Shown here: positions 1 to 6,789 of the stretch, in pieces
Position numbering within the stretch: the stretch's first letter is position 1
Layout: each line of letters begins with the position of its first letter
Origin: RGIG1995 sp045126815
GTDB taxonomy: Bacteria; Bacillota; Clostridia; Oscillospirales; CAG-272
DNA: 45,793 nucleotides
Assembly (NCBI GenBank): GCA_045126815.1
Contig: JBGVPD010000055.1
Location: 1 to 45,793, forward strand
Direction: 5' to 3'
Program-made: the position numbers and the translations under genes
The notes under the pieces: model-generated
The model's input: only the letters and a program-made list of their open reading frames with translations
Told to the model about the DNA's origin: nothing
The model's database searches: none

Positions 1-137
1 GGCGTTTCATAAGAAACTGCCTCTGCTAATATTTTTTCTATCATGTGGGACCTGCTACATTCGTTAACTCTCGCCAATTTATCTACAAGTTCTACTACAT
101 CGTCATTTAATACCAAACTATAAACTGATTTTGACAT
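1..137 (-). CDS. Ribbon-helix-helix (CopG/Arc-like) DNA-binding protein, N-terminal part only
   Basis: A leftward frame starts at 137 after an AGGAGAG Shine-Dalgarno and runs off the window edge. The visible 45 residues begin MSKSVYSLVLND, followed by a helix ending in RVNECSRSHMIEKIL. A short beta strand and then two helices with SRSHMIEKIL is the usual ribbon-helix-helix pattern. In ICEs such proteins are often relaxosome accessory factors or small repressors next to the relaxase; that role is inference, since the neighbour is outside the window. It has its own promoter and is separated from the operon to its right by a terminator. Confidence 0.6.
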   Translation of the reverse strand, partial: MSKSVYSLVLNDDVVELVDKLARVNECSRSHMIEKILAEAVSYET

Positions 138-157
138 ACCCTCTCCTTTTTTCATAT

Positions 158-186
158 ATTATATACCCATTTTATAATTTTGCAAA
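158..186 (-). promoter_or_regulatory. Sigma-A type promoter for the left-edge RHH gene
   Basis: On the minus strand there is TTTGCA (181-186), a 17-nt spacer and a perfect TATAAT (158-163). The ATG follows about 20 nt downstream with an AGGAGAG site. This makes the left-edge gene a separate transcription unit. Confidence 0.65.
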
Positions 187-283
187 CGTTTTTATATAAT
201 TTTTCTTACAATTTAAAAAATAAAACAATAACAACTTTATCTATCGAGAGCGTAAAGTTTAGGTAAAGCTCAAAATTTTTTAT

Positions 284-319
284 AAAAAAAAAGGGTGCAA
301 TCCATATAGAATTACACCC
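284..319 (-). terminator. Rho-independent terminator of the 5.1-0.3 kb operon
   Basis: On the minus strand a 9-bp stem (GGGTGTAAT with ATTGCACCC, one G-T wobble) has a 9-nt loop and is followed directly by nine T. It lies eight bases past the stop of the last operon gene. Confidence 0.9.
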
Positions 320-327
320 TCTACTCC

Positions 328-975
328 TTAAATGTATCTTACAGGTTCTTCATCCCCGTTTTCAACATCTTGAGTTCCTTTTTTTTGGCCTTTTTCCTCC
401 GTCTTATTCTGAGCATACCAAGCTGCAAGCCACGCTTCGTAGTGTGTCTTGCTAATCAGTAACATCTCGCAAAGCGAAGAAAAGGTCATACTTACCGCAA
501 CGTGATTTTCAGGGCTGTCCCCAAACTTCGGTACAATAAGTCCTTTCTCGTTTTCTACGCCGGGACCGCTATCCGCTATTAAGCGAATATCGCATCTATC
601 CCCAACGAGTATTTTTAGCGTACGGGACAAACTCTTCCCATCAGCTCTTGCCTTGTTCTGCTTTTTGAGTTTCTTTGCCGACGTACCGCCTAAACTTTGA
701 TACAACGGCTCGTACGATTTGTTTTTCTTTGCTTCGTTCATCAAGTAGCGTAATTCGCCGCAAGACGCCTGACGGCAAAGCTCTATCACTTCACTGATAG
801 GAAGGTAAATCGCCACGCTGTTCGTTTGGCGTTTTCCTTCCGGTTTGTTGACGTCGTAAGTGGCAAAAAACATGTGCACCCTACCGATTTCAAACGAATC
901 GTTCAAAACTTCCACAAAGCAACCCTTTGCATCCTTTCTTATAATCTGTTGATTATTATTCCTTTCTTCTGACAT
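328..975 (-). CDS. Conserved ICE hypothetical protein, 215 aa
   Basis: The start was placed at 975 (MSEERNNNQQ) because an AAGGAG site lies just upstream; the frame is open further but that part overlaps the preceding gene and has no ribosome site. The N-terminal half has alternating strands (EIGRVHMFFATYD) and the pattern KPEGKRQTNSVAIYLPISEVIELCRQ. The middle is lysine-rich, and the C-terminal tail (about 195-215) is charged and low complexity. There is no catalytic motif, signal peptide or membrane segment. It is the last gene of a tightly packed leftward operon. I do not recognise a family; position suggests an element maintenance or DNA-processing role, which is inference only. Confidence 0.75.
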   Translation of the reverse strand: MSEERNNNQQIIRKDAKGCFVEVLNDSFEIGRVHMFFATYDVNKPEGKRQTNSVAIYLPISEVIELCRQASCGELRYLMNEAKKNKSYEPLYQSLGGTSAKKLKKQNKARADGKSLSRTLKILVGDRCDIRLIADSGPGVENEKGLIVPKFGDSPENHVAVSMTFSSLCEMLLISKTHYEAWLAAWYAQNKTEEKGQKKGTQDVENGDEEPVRYI

Positions 976-976
976 T

Positions 977-1204
977 TTAATTTTCTCCTTTGTCGTCTTG
1001 CTGATTATCGTTATACATCTCGCGAACGAAATTCTCATCCGTTTCGGATAAGCGCCAGCTCCCGTCAACGTAATCACTTTCAGTAGGCAAAGGGATAACG
1101 CCTTCATCATCCCTCGCCGTTTCCATTGCCTCTACGAGAGTATCTGCATCTACATACACATACCCGCATACTTCCCACGTTACAGGAATTTTCCACTTCT
1201 TCAT
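977..1204 (-). CDS. Small acidic conserved protein, 75 aa
   Basis: It starts at 1204 with GGAGGAACAAG before the ATG and overlaps the stop of the upstream gene by four bases (ATGA), which implies translational coupling. The sequence MKKWKIPVTWEVCGYVYVDADTLVEAM is a strand-turn-strand followed by a helix, and a WRLSETDENFV segment and an acidic tail follow. Proteins of this size and pattern are common in phages and ICEs without assigned function. No metal-binding or catalytic residues are evident. Confidence 0.7.
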   Translation of the reverse strand: MKKWKIPVTWEVCGYVYVDADTLVEAMETARDDEGVIPLPTESDYVDGSWRLSETDENFVREMYNDNQQDDKGEN

Positions 1205-1938
1205 TCTTGTTCCTCCATAGACTTCTTTAACGGTTCAAGTAAATGATTAAGTTTTTCTACGTTTGCCAAGTATTGCGGATAAAAATCTTTTTCGATATCA
1301 TAATCCAAATACAATGCAACGTGAAAACTTTTCCATAACAGTTCCATTAAAGATTCAGGTGTTTTCTTTTCTCTCTCTCGAGCAAAAGAAGACAACTCTA
1401 ACAACGTTTTGGTCCACGACGGATAGAACTCATCTTCTACGGATAAACCGAAGGAAGCCAACCACTCCCGAACAGTGTGCGTTTTTCTCTTGTCTCCGCA
1501 ATGCGGATCCGTAAAAATATACCCTATTTTCTCGGAAACTTCTCCAATATTTCCGTCTTCTTGCTTTTCTGCGCTCATAAACCTACCAATCGGGAAAGCA
1601 GCGCACACAAACGGTTTGGATTTATGAATCGCACATCGATTCCCCTTCAGAAGCGGGCATCGAAGCGTTGGGCCAACAGGCTTTAAGCGTATAATCGGCA
1701 TTCTGCTCGTCCCGCCGATATAACACTCGCAATACTGCTGTTGAAACTCAAAAGGCGTCATGCCCAATGCTTTAGCAGCGCGAAATAAGTCCTGCGGATT
1801 GAGCATAATGTCTTCTCTACTGATGCAACATTTTCCGCACATGGTACAGTTAAACTTAAATGGTTCATCTAAACCGATTTTCTGTTCTTGAATACTCTTC
1901 AACAAACGTTCAGACCTTTCCTCAGCCGTTTCACGCAT
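1201..1938 (-). CDS. YkgJ-family cysteine-cluster protein
   Basis: The start was set at 1938 (MRETAEERSE) because of an ideal GAAGGAGGTGG site seven bases before; this ATG overlaps the end of the preceding gene by eight bases. The hallmark CxxCGxCC cluster is at residues 31-38 (FNCTMCGKCCIS), followed by a CPLL...CAIH...FVCAAFPIGR segment with further Cys at regular spacing, typical of the YkgJ/Fe-S-oxidoreductase-like Zn- or Fe-S-binding family. The length of 245 aa is slightly long because of a helical C-terminus. The function of the family is not settled; a metal-cluster protein in the cytoplasm is the safest description. It lies in the middle of the accessory operon. Confidence 0.8.
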   Translation of the reverse strand: MRETAEERSERLLKSIQEQKIGLDEPFKFNCTMCGKCCISREDIMLNPQDLFRAAKALGMTPFEFQQQYCECYIGGTSRMPIIRLKPVGPTLRCPLLKGNRCAIHKSKPFVCAAFPIGRFMSAEKQEDGNIGEVSEKIGYIFTDPHCGDKRKTHTVREWLASFGLSVEDEFYPSWTKTLLELSSFAREREKKTPESLMELLWKSFHVALYLDYDIEKDFYPQYLANVEKLNHLLEPLKKSMEEQE

Positions 1939-2707
1939 AGCATCCACCTCCTTCTGCTTCACTCTTGCTATTGAAGTGGATAAGCTTAAAGCCAAACGAA
2001 TCGCAATAGAAGAAAAAGTCTTGCGTATCGGAATACTTAAACTCCACTACGTCGGACACGCTCATGGAGCGACCTTTATACCCTTCCGTATATACAGTAT
2101 TAAATATAGTAAATACTTCTTCGGGATTTTTTGCATCAAGTTGACCTTCATATACTAAGTCGTATAATTCAGCAGGAACCCTTCCGCCCGTTTGTTTTTG
2201 TAAACTCTCCAAACTTTCAAACACGTAGTTTCTATTGTCATTGTCATTACGCATTTGATAAAGTTTAATCGTAGGAATTTCTTTATCCGTAGGGATAAGC
2301 AAATCTTCCGTTTCAAGAAGTTGCAAGAGATACGCGTCGCTGCATCTTTCATCTTCCGGGAAATACATGTTTTTATCGGGAATTATCACGCGTAAACGCA
2401 TCTCGTCTCCGTGCTTAAACTCATCTAATCTGACGTCGCAATCGTCGTAGATGCCTTTTACGTAATCTCCCGCCTTAAAGCGTTCCCCAGCTTTTACTCG
2501 AAGTCCCAGCGTATTTAATATACGCATTGCCTCTTCCATTCCCATATCAAGCACCAATTGAAACTCTTGGTGATTGTAATTACTTAAACCGTGCGTGTGC
2601 GCATCACACGAATAGTAGAAAAAAGAATCTTCTACTTTTTCGCACTCTTTACAATTCGCACCGTTTGCTACATAATGGATTATCCAATCCACAAATTCTT
2701 TACTCAT
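1931..2707 (-). CDS. DUF4262 plus YodL two-domain protein, 258 aa
   Basis: The start at 2707 (MSKEFVDWI) follows an AAGGAG site. Residues about 1-95 resemble the DUF4262 domain (FFYYSCDAHTHGL, then DMGMEEAMRILNTLGLRVKAGERFKAGDYV and a DCDVRLDEF strand). The C-terminal part (about 165-255) matches the YodL domain pattern: IKLYQMRNDNDNRNYVFESL, YDLVYEGQL, EEVFTIFN, the GRSMSVSDVVEF core and the closing YCDSFGFKLI. YodL-like domains are widespread in clostridial mobile elements and lack a known biochemical role. The gene overlaps both neighbours by eight bases, so it is part of one coupled operon. Confidence 0.8.
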   Translation of the reverse strand: MSKEFVDWIIHYVANGANCKECEKVEDSFFYYSCDAHTHGLSNYNHQEFQLVLDMGMEEAMRILNTLGLRVKAGERFKAGDYVKGIYDDCDVRLDEFKHGDEMRLRVIIPDKNMYFPEDERCSDAYLLQLLETEDLLIPTDKEIPTIKLYQMRNDNDNRNYVFESLESLQKQTGGRVPAELYDLVYEGQLDAKNPEEVFTIFNTVYTEGYKGRSMSVSDVVEFKYSDTQDFFFYCDSFGFKLIHFNSKSEAEGGGCYA

Positions 2708-3194
2708 TGTTTTTTTCTCCTTTGTCGTAATATGAATAATAATGCGTCGGTTCGTCTTCTCCTTCGGAATAGGTCCCGATACATACTTCCTGGCCTTCAC
2801 CACGTTCCGAGTTATACTCAACCAAACAAACCTTCTCAACGTTGCCATCTTTATTCACCAGCTCAATTTCAATAGCAGGAAAACTGCTATCGTCAATGGC
2901 AAGCGCACGAATGGCTCTGCCGTCGGGAAACGGTTGATAAATAGTAGGATACTCCTCTGGTTCAAGACAAGGGGTTAATGAAAATGGTTTCTTTTCATGC
3001 ATAGCAGAGATAAAACGTTCTTTTAATTTATCTACCTCTTTTTGAAGATAAAACAAAATTTTTTCCACTTGCGACTCGTTGTACTCGTAATTACTCTGGT
3101 TGGAACAATTCCCAAGCAAACGAATCATCGCGGTTATCTTGTTTACTCTTGCAGTAGCTACGCGTTCAAAGCGTTCTTTGTTTTTTTCGCTCAT
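2700..3194 (-). CDS. Conserved mobile-element protein, 164 aa
   Basis: The ATG at 3194 (MSEKNKERFERV) was chosen because GGGAGG lies seven bases upstream and it forms an ATGA overlap with the preceding stop. The N-terminal third is helical and carries the pattern ATARVNKITAMIRLLGNCSN followed by NYEYNESQVEKIL. I recall similar stretches in many ICE and phage small proteins, where a kinked helix pair is predicted. The C-terminal half has acidic strands and a tyrosine-rich tail. No catalytic residues are seen. Function unknown. Confidence 0.7.
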   Translation of the reverse strand: MSEKNKERFERVATARVNKITAMIRLLGNCSNQSNYEYNESQVEKILFYLQKEVDKLKERFISAMHEKKPFSLTPCLEPEEYPTIYQPFPDGRAIRALAIDDSSFPAIEIELVNKDGNVEKVCLVEYNSERGEGQEVCIGTYSEGEDEPTHYYSYYDKGEKNNE

Positions 3195-3505
3195 AATAAC
3201 CTCCCGTTCTCGACACATCGAATACCGAAACCTACTTTACCTAATACTCGTTCGTATCGATCAAGGTAATTACTCGCCGACTGCTCCGTTCTGAACCGGT
3301 GTATAATTTTATCCGTAGGACGGTCGCAAAATCTTACAATTCCACTCAGCCCCGCCGAAACTAAATACCCCATATCACATTTCAAAACGTAATAGCAGTT
3401 TTCTTTTTTTGTTTTAGGAGCTGCGCTATTAAGATTACCGTTTATTTTCTCTTCATAAATCGACGGATCTACTGTTTGACAGCCCTGTTCTTTATTCGCA
3501 TACAT
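3191..3505 (-). CDS. Hypothetical protein, 104 aa
   Basis: It starts at 3505 after an ACAGGAGGAATTG site. A possible strand-rich core (ENCYYVLKCDMGYLVSAGLSGIV, then DKIIHRFRTEQSASNYLDRYERV) ends in a helix. The residues TEQSASNYLDRY resemble the helical cap of small phage and ICE proteins that carry one beta sheet packed on a helix. No family is recognised. It sits in the coupled operon between the zinc-ribbon protein and the 164-aa protein. Confidence 0.65.
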   Translation of the reverse strand: MYANKEQGCQTVDPSIYEEKINGNLNSAAPKTKKENCYYVLKCDMGYLVSAGLSGIVRFCDRPTDKIIHRFRTEQSASNYLDRYERVLGKVGFGIRCVENGRLL

Positions 3506-3522
3506 AGATGCAATTCCTCCTG

Positions 3523-3720
3523 TTAATTTTTATTATAATGACCTGTAAAAGTCACTTCGTAAGTTTCCTCGCCTTCAGCACCGCATTGATTACACTTCCA
3601 AGGATAGATATTACCTACGTTATCAACGCGCATATCCTCGTAAGTTAAATCCTCGTTGCCGCATACTGGACAAACGCCTACTTCGCCGTCACCGTCTTCG
3701 AATTTCTTGTCTTTACACAT
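3523..3720 (-). CDS. Zinc-ribbon protein, 65 aa
   Basis: The start at 3720 (MCKDKKFEDG) has an AGGAGG site at the usual distance; a longer frame overlaps the methylase-like gene and lacks one. Two knuckles, CPVC at 17-20 and CNQC at 43-46, are 22 residues apart, and the segment between them (YEDMRVDNVGNIYPW) fits a zinc ribbon. The C-terminus EETYEVTFTGHY is a final strand. This architecture is typical of small mobile-element proteins often called gpE/DksA-like or rubredoxin-like zinc ribbons. It likely binds nucleic acid or protein; the target is unknown. Confidence 0.75.
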   Translation of the reverse strand: MCKDKKFEDGDGEVGVCPVCGNEDLTYEDMRVDNVGNIYPWKCNQCGAEGEETYEVTFTGHYNKN

Positions 3721-3731
3721 ACGTAATCCTC

Positions 3732-4469
3732 CTAATTCAAATTTTCGTAACGACAAAAGCGCGGATACTGAAAGATATAAGCCGGTGTACGCCATACACT
3801 CCAAAGTTCTCTCGAAATAGCGTCCTGATGTTTTACAATCGCAGGAACACCTGCAAGCGAAAGCTGTAAGTACGTCATATACACGCACCTTCTATCTATA
3901 TCCCCGCAATCAATAAAACAATTGCGTGTATAATTGATATGATAGTCGTTTTTGAGCACGTCTAATGCCGCCATCAACATTCCGCCACCGCCGCAACATG
4001 GATCGTTGACGGTAATAACTTCATCTTTTTCCGCCTTTTCCACGACTTCTCTGCCTAAAATGGCTTTTGCCATAAGCTTTGAAACGTGATAAGGCGTAAA
4101 AAATTGACCTGTTCCAGAGTTACCTTGTTCGCAACGCATAAAGAGTTCGCCAAGATAATCATCGAAGATTCCATCGTCATACACGACCGAAGATAACAGA
4201 TTATAAATCATCGTGAATACCTCGCTAACAATTTTTTGTTCATCAGGCGAATATTTCTCCATCACCTTTTTATACTGTTCTTCTCGGGCTTCTCGTTCCG
4301 TTAAATCGACGGTATTTGCAATGGCAATAGCGCCGCACTCCAATACGTCGGTGATTAACTGATATTTACCGATTCGATATATCGCCGATTCTATTCTTTT
4401 GATAATATCTTTGACGGTTGGAACCGGATAAGGACAGGGATTGTATTGCATTACTACCAAGCCGTTCAT
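3732..4469 (-). CDS. N-6 adenine DNA methylase-like protein lacking an NPPY motif
   Basis: The 245-aa protein carries GTGQFFTPYHVSKLMAKAI, the entry helix of type I/N6 methylases, and the SAM-binding motif I as NDPCCGGGGMLMAAL, followed by an acidic motif (CFIDCGDIDRRCVYMTYLQLSLAGVPA). The catalytic motif IV (N/D-PP-Y/F) is absent: after the fold's motif II/III region the protein ends with SVWRTPAYIFQ. Similar short versions are common in ICEs and phages, so this is probably a family trait and not a recent break. It starts at 4469 with GGAGGGG and overlaps the upstream stop by four bases. It may bind SAM or DNA; methylation activity is doubtful. Confidence 0.75.
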   Translation of the reverse strand: MNGLVVMQYNPCPYPVPTVKDIIKRIESAIYRIGKYQLITDVLECGAIAIANTVDLTEREAREEQYKKVMEKYSPDEQKIVSEVFTMIYNLLSSVVYDDGIFDDYLGELFMRCEQGNSGTGQFFTPYHVSKLMAKAILGREVVEKAEKDEVITVNDPCCGGGGMLMAALDVLKNDYHINYTRNCFIDCGDIDRRCVYMTYLQLSLAGVPAIVKHQDAISRELWSVWRTPAYIFQYPRFCRYENLN

Positions 4470-5098
4470 CCTTTCCCCTCCATGCGCTCATACGCAATCT
4501 TCTTTACAAGCGGAAACAACGTCGATTCAACGAAGCAATCAAACCATTCGTCGAATGCTTTGCCGTAATCTTGCGTTTTCCTCTCTTCGTCGCTGAACGG
4601 GTTAAACTCGTTCTCTTCAATTAGCGGTTTCATATCGTAAACGATATCATAGATTCCGCTCTCGTCCCCGTCTTCTGAAAAAGCTTCAAAATCTTCTTCA
4701 TAGCCGTCTTGTACCTGCGTTTTTATGAATTTCTCTAAATTAGATTTGTACTCCATATACGCTTCGTTGTCTTCCGTTTGATAAGGATTTTCAAAGGATA
4801 ATTCTTTTTCATCTTCATAAAAATACATCTCTTTGACGTCGATATCAAGCTTTCCTTTTTGTTCAGAATACAATCCGATTACGTCTACCTGCATTCCGTA
4901 CAATTCATGTAGTTTCCCATTAGCGAGTTTGTCGTTAAAACAAACCCCTAAATAGTCCGCGTAAAAACCAGTTTCCGTTTTTCTCACGTTGCTTTGCTCC
5001 CAGTTCAGCGAAATGCTTCTCCCTGATTCGCAAATAACTTCAATGTAATCGATAACCAAATCTTTTACGCTTGTGTCTGCCTTTACTGTTAATAACAT
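4466..5098 (-). CDS. Hypothetical acidic protein, 210 aa, first gene of accessory operon
   Basis: It begins MLLTVKADTSVKDLVIDYIEV after an AAGGAGATG site. The N-terminal half is strand-rich and the middle is very acidic (several ED/DE runs such as YEEDFEAFSEDGDESG). The C-terminus is helical (KAFDEWFDCFVESTLFPLVKKIAYERM). No known motif. It directly follows the long attenuator-like leader, so it is the first product of the operon running to 328. An acidic composition of this kind occurs in DNA-mimic and anti-restriction proteins, but no specific family is recognised and that reading is speculative. Confidence 0.7.
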   Translation of the reverse strand: MLLTVKADTSVKDLVIDYIEVICESGRSISLNWEQSNVRKTETGFYADYLGVCFNDKLANGKLHELYGMQVDVIGLYSEQKGKLDIDVKEMYFYEDEKELSFENPYQTEDNEAYMEYKSNLEKFIKTQVQDGYEEDFEAFSEDGDESGIYDIVYDMKPLIEENEFNPFSDEERKTQDYGKAFDEWFDCFVESTLFPLVKKIAYERMEGKG

Positions 5099-5123
5099 TT
5101 TTTCATCTCCTTGTTTAAATTTT

Positions 5124-5153
5124 TATATAAAAACGGCGACCAAAGGTCCACCG
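5124..5153 (-). terminator. T-tailed leader hairpin 3 (proximal to 5098 start)
   Basis: On the minus strand, CGGTGGACC, loop TTT, GGTCGCCG and then TTTTTATA. The stem has one wobble and one bulge. It can be replaced by an upstream pairing with 5167-5176. Confidence 0.6.
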
Positions 5154-5194
5154 GAATAAAGAGTTGGGTGGAACCTTACGATTCCGAATCTATA

Positions 5195-5228
5195 TAAAAA
5201 AGCGAACCGAGAAAACTCGATCCGCTTT
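5195..5228 (-). terminator. T-tailed leader hairpin 2
   Basis: On the minus strand, AAAGCG-GAT-CGAG, loop TTTT, CTCG-GTT-CGCTTT followed by further T. The two paired blocks are AAAGCG/CGCTTT and CGAG/CTCG with a small symmetrical internal loop. This is a strong intrinsic-terminator shape located inside the 5' leader. Confidence 0.6.
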
Positions 5229-5283
5229 GTTGCCCACATAGGCTCTAACCAATTACTGATGCTCAACGCATACCAAACGATAA

Positions 5284-5304
5284 CAAAAATTGCTCTGAGA
5301 GCAA
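5284..5304 (-). terminator. T-tailed leader hairpin 1
   Basis: On the minus strand, TTGCTC, loop TCA, GAGCAA followed by TTTTTG. Short stem; weaker than the next two. Confidence 0.35.
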
Positions 5305-5325
5305 ATTAAGATAACATAAATTGAA

Positions 5326-5355
5326 AACGTAATGAATTTAAGAACTGATTTTCAA
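5326..5355 (-). promoter_or_regulatory. Possible leftward promoter of the accessory operon
   Basis: On the minus strand, TTGAAA (5350-5355), 18-nt spacer, TACGTT (5326-5331). The -10 is weak, but it lies at the right place before the leader hairpins and overlaps one arm of the operator-like repeat. Confidence 0.3.
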
Positions 5356-5380
5356 ACTACTTGATATTTTTTTGAAAATC
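5347..5380. promoter_or_regulatory. Perfect inverted repeat, probable XRE operator
   Basis: GATTTTCAA (5347-5355) and TTGAAAATC (5372-5380) form a perfect 9-bp inverted repeat with a 16-bp gap. It brackets the -35 of the rightward XRE promoter and covers the -35 of the candidate leftward promoter, the expected place for a repressor controlling both directions. Confidence 0.5.
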
Positions 5381-5389
5381 CGTTATAAT
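5361..5389 (+). promoter_or_regulatory. Sigma-A promoter of the XRE regulator
   Basis: TTGATA (5361-5366), 17-nt spacer, perfect TATAAT (5384-5389). The XRE start codon follows 31 bases later. Confidence 0.8.
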
Positions 5390-5420
5390 ATAATAAATCA
5401 CCTACTTATCGAGGTCATTC

Positions 5421-6017
5421 ATGTCAAGAAATTTTAAAGAAGCACGTCTTCTTAGAAACTTAAAAATAACCGAAGTTGCCGCTATCTTGGACGTTGCCCA
5501 ATCTACCATAAGTTCTTGGGAATCGGGGCGCTTATTTCCAAGCCCGGAAAATTTAATAAAATTATCGAAACTTTACGGAGTATCCATTGACTACCTTATA
5601 GGTAATTCTTCCTATTTCGATTATGATGCATCCCAGCCTATTCCTAAAGAATCCTATATCATATTTCACGGCAAACCCGTCTGGTCGAACGTCTATCGCT
5701 GGGTGCTTATTAACTCACAAAAGAACGTTGCTATCCTTAGCTCCGGGGAAGAAATTGAATTGGATAAAGTCGGGGACCTGTTTGTTGTACCCTCCGCCTT
5801 TTCCGAACCCGATTTACCGATGAAAGCTCCTTTGAAACGTGAAGAAATCAAGAATTACAATGAAGTTTGGCTTGAACTGATATCCTCCGATATTACGCAA
5901 AGAGAAACGCTTAGAGGTACTTACAAAGTTCAATCCAACTTCGTAGAAGACGAACGCGGCATTCGATTCTTTTTCAGTTCTTACGGCGCCACTTGGCTCG
6001 CTTATGAATTAGACTAA
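5421..6017 (+). CDS. XRE-family transcriptional regulator, 198 aa
   Basis: This is the only rightward gene. Residues about 4-60 are a classic HTH_XRE (RLLRNLKITEVAAILDVAQSTISSWESGRLFPSPENLIKLSKLYGVSIDYLIG). The rest (about 75-198) is a strand-rich domain of unknown type, ending in FFFSSYGATWLAYELD; there is no S24 peptidase Ser-Lys dyad and no ImmA partner. It is transcribed divergently from the accessory operon over a shared operator-like repeat, so it probably represses itself and the leftward operon, like many ICE master regulators. Whether its C-terminal domain senses a signal is not visible. The start is preceded by CGAGGTC, a modest ribosome site. Confidence 0.9.
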   Translation: MSRNFKEARLLRNLKITEVAAILDVAQSTISSWESGRLFPSPENLIKLSKLYGVSIDYLIGNSSYFDYDASQPIPKESYIIFHGKPVWSNVYRWVLINSQKNVAILSSGEEIELDKVGDLFVVPSAFSEPDLPMKAPLKREEIKNYNEVWLELISSDITQRETLRGTYKVQSNFVEDERGIRFFFSSYGATWLAYELD

Positions 6018-6026
6018 TAAATAAAC

Positions 6027-6055
6027 AAAGAGAGAGGTCGCCCTCTCTCTTATTT
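6027..6055. terminator. Bidirectional terminator between XRE and toxin genes
   Basis: AGAGAGAGG (6029-6037) and CCTCTCTCT (6042-6050) form a perfect 9-bp stem with a 4-nt loop, flanked by AATAAA on one side and TTATTTATT on the other. It serves both convergent genes. Confidence 0.8.
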
Positions 6056-6059
6056 ATTC

Positions 6060-6383
6060 TCAAATCAATTTATTAAGTACTCTAAAATAATCTTTCTTTG
6101 CGTTAAAAAACGCATTGACATAAACGTTTTTCGTTTCTTCTTCGATTGTATAACAGATTAAATAATCTTTGTGCGTTATAAATCTATATCCAGAGCTTTT
6201 CAAGACATGATCTTTGGGAAACGCTCCTGAATTAGGAAATTCGACAAGCTGATTACAACGTTCTTGCAATTCCCCAACGAAATTCAAGGCAATATCAACG
6301 TTTTTAGAAGATTCAGCTATATAAAACGCAATTTCACGAAGGTCGTTCTTTGCCGTATCCGTAATTTTTACTGTATAACTCAT
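6060..6383 (-). CDS. ParE/RelE-superfamily toxin
   Basis: The 107-aa protein shows the ParE/RelE pattern: N-terminal strand and helix (YTVKITDTAKNDLREIAFYIAESS), then a second helix LNFVGELQERCNQLVEFPNSG, and the strand block YRFITHKDYLICYTIEEETKNVYVNAFFNAKKDY. The arrangement follows plasmid-stabilisation ParE more than mRNA-cleaving RelE, so the target may be gyrase, but this cannot be fixed from sequence. It overlaps the antitoxin by four bases (ATGA). It most likely stabilises the element. Confidence 0.88.
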   Translation of the reverse strand: MSYTVKITDTAKNDLREIAFYIAESSKNVDIALNFVGELQERCNQLVEFPNSGAFPKDHVLKSSGYRFITHKDYLICYTIEEETKNVYVNAFFNAKKDYFRVLNKLI

Positions 6384-6676
6384 AACTTCAAGCCCGCCAA
6401 TTCTTGTTTAATATCATCAAAAGCTTTGGCGGCATCTTGAACTCTGCCAAGTTTAATATCGTCAGCAGATTGAGCAAGATGTGCATATACAGCTAATCTT
6501 GCTTCTAAATCGGAAACATACAATTTTTGTTCAACAAAATCCTCGTGACTCATTAAAACAGTATCTTCTTTCCCGTTTACCGTTATGGCAACGGGATTTT
6601 TTCTCGTCAACTCGGAAATCTGTGCATAATTCGTTCTAATATCTTTGGAAGGTCTAATCGAAATTACTCCACTCAT
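6380..6676 (-). CDS. Phd/YefM-family antitoxin
   Basis: 98 aa with the Phd pattern: RPSKDIRTNYAQISELTRKNPVAITVNGKEDTVLMSHEDF, that is a strand-helix DNA-binding fold followed by a helical toxin-binding tail (YVSDLEARLAVYAHLAQSADDIKLGRVQDAAKAFDDI). It precedes the toxin with an ATGA overlap, has an AAGGAG site and its own strong promoter, and is therefore expected to repress that promoter together with the toxin. No clear operator palindrome was noticed. Confidence 0.88.
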   Translation of the reverse strand: MSGVISIRPSKDIRTNYAQISELTRKNPVAITVNGKEDTVLMSHEDFVEQKLYVSDLEARLAVYAHLAQSADDIKLGRVQDAAKAFDDIKQELAGLKL

Positions 6677-6705
6677 TTGCTTATCTCCTTTCTTTTGGTA
6701 GTCAT

Positions 6706-6734
6706 ATTATAACACAATTTGCCTACCTTGTCAA
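6706..6734 (-). promoter_or_regulatory. Strong sigma-A promoter of the toxin-antitoxin pair
   Basis: Minus strand: consensus TTGACA (6729-6734), 17-nt spacer, consensus TATAAT (6706-6711), 30 bases before the antitoxin ATG. Confidence 0.9.
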
Positions 6735-6789
6735 TACTTATTATATGAAATTTAAAAAAAAATTAAACACAAAATAAAAATTTAGGAAT

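Larger units (their letters stand above)
5099..5320 (-). promoter_or_regulatory. Leader of the accessory operon with competing hairpins (attenuator-like)
   Basis: The 322-bp gap between 5098 and 5421 has no long ORF. Read leftward, it holds three successive hairpins each followed by a T tract (see the three terminator entries). A segment at 5167-5176 (GGTGGAACCT on the plus strand) can pair with 5144-5152 (AGGTCCACC), and this pairing would destroy the last terminator hairpin at 5134-5153. Mutually exclusive structures like this are the signature of transcription attenuation. No known riboswitch consensus was recognised. Confidence 0.5.

Noticed and set aside
5161..5180. T-box-like GGGTGGAACC on the plus strand
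   Set aside because: The rest of a T-box leader (specifier loop, stem I, terminator pairing) is missing and the downstream gene is a repressor starting from its own promoter beyond it. The segment is better explained as part of the minus-strand antiterminator pairing.
5220..5290. tRNA gene in the gap before the XRE gene
   Set aside because: No cloverleaf, no T-loop GTTCRA motif; the sequence is explained by leader hairpins.
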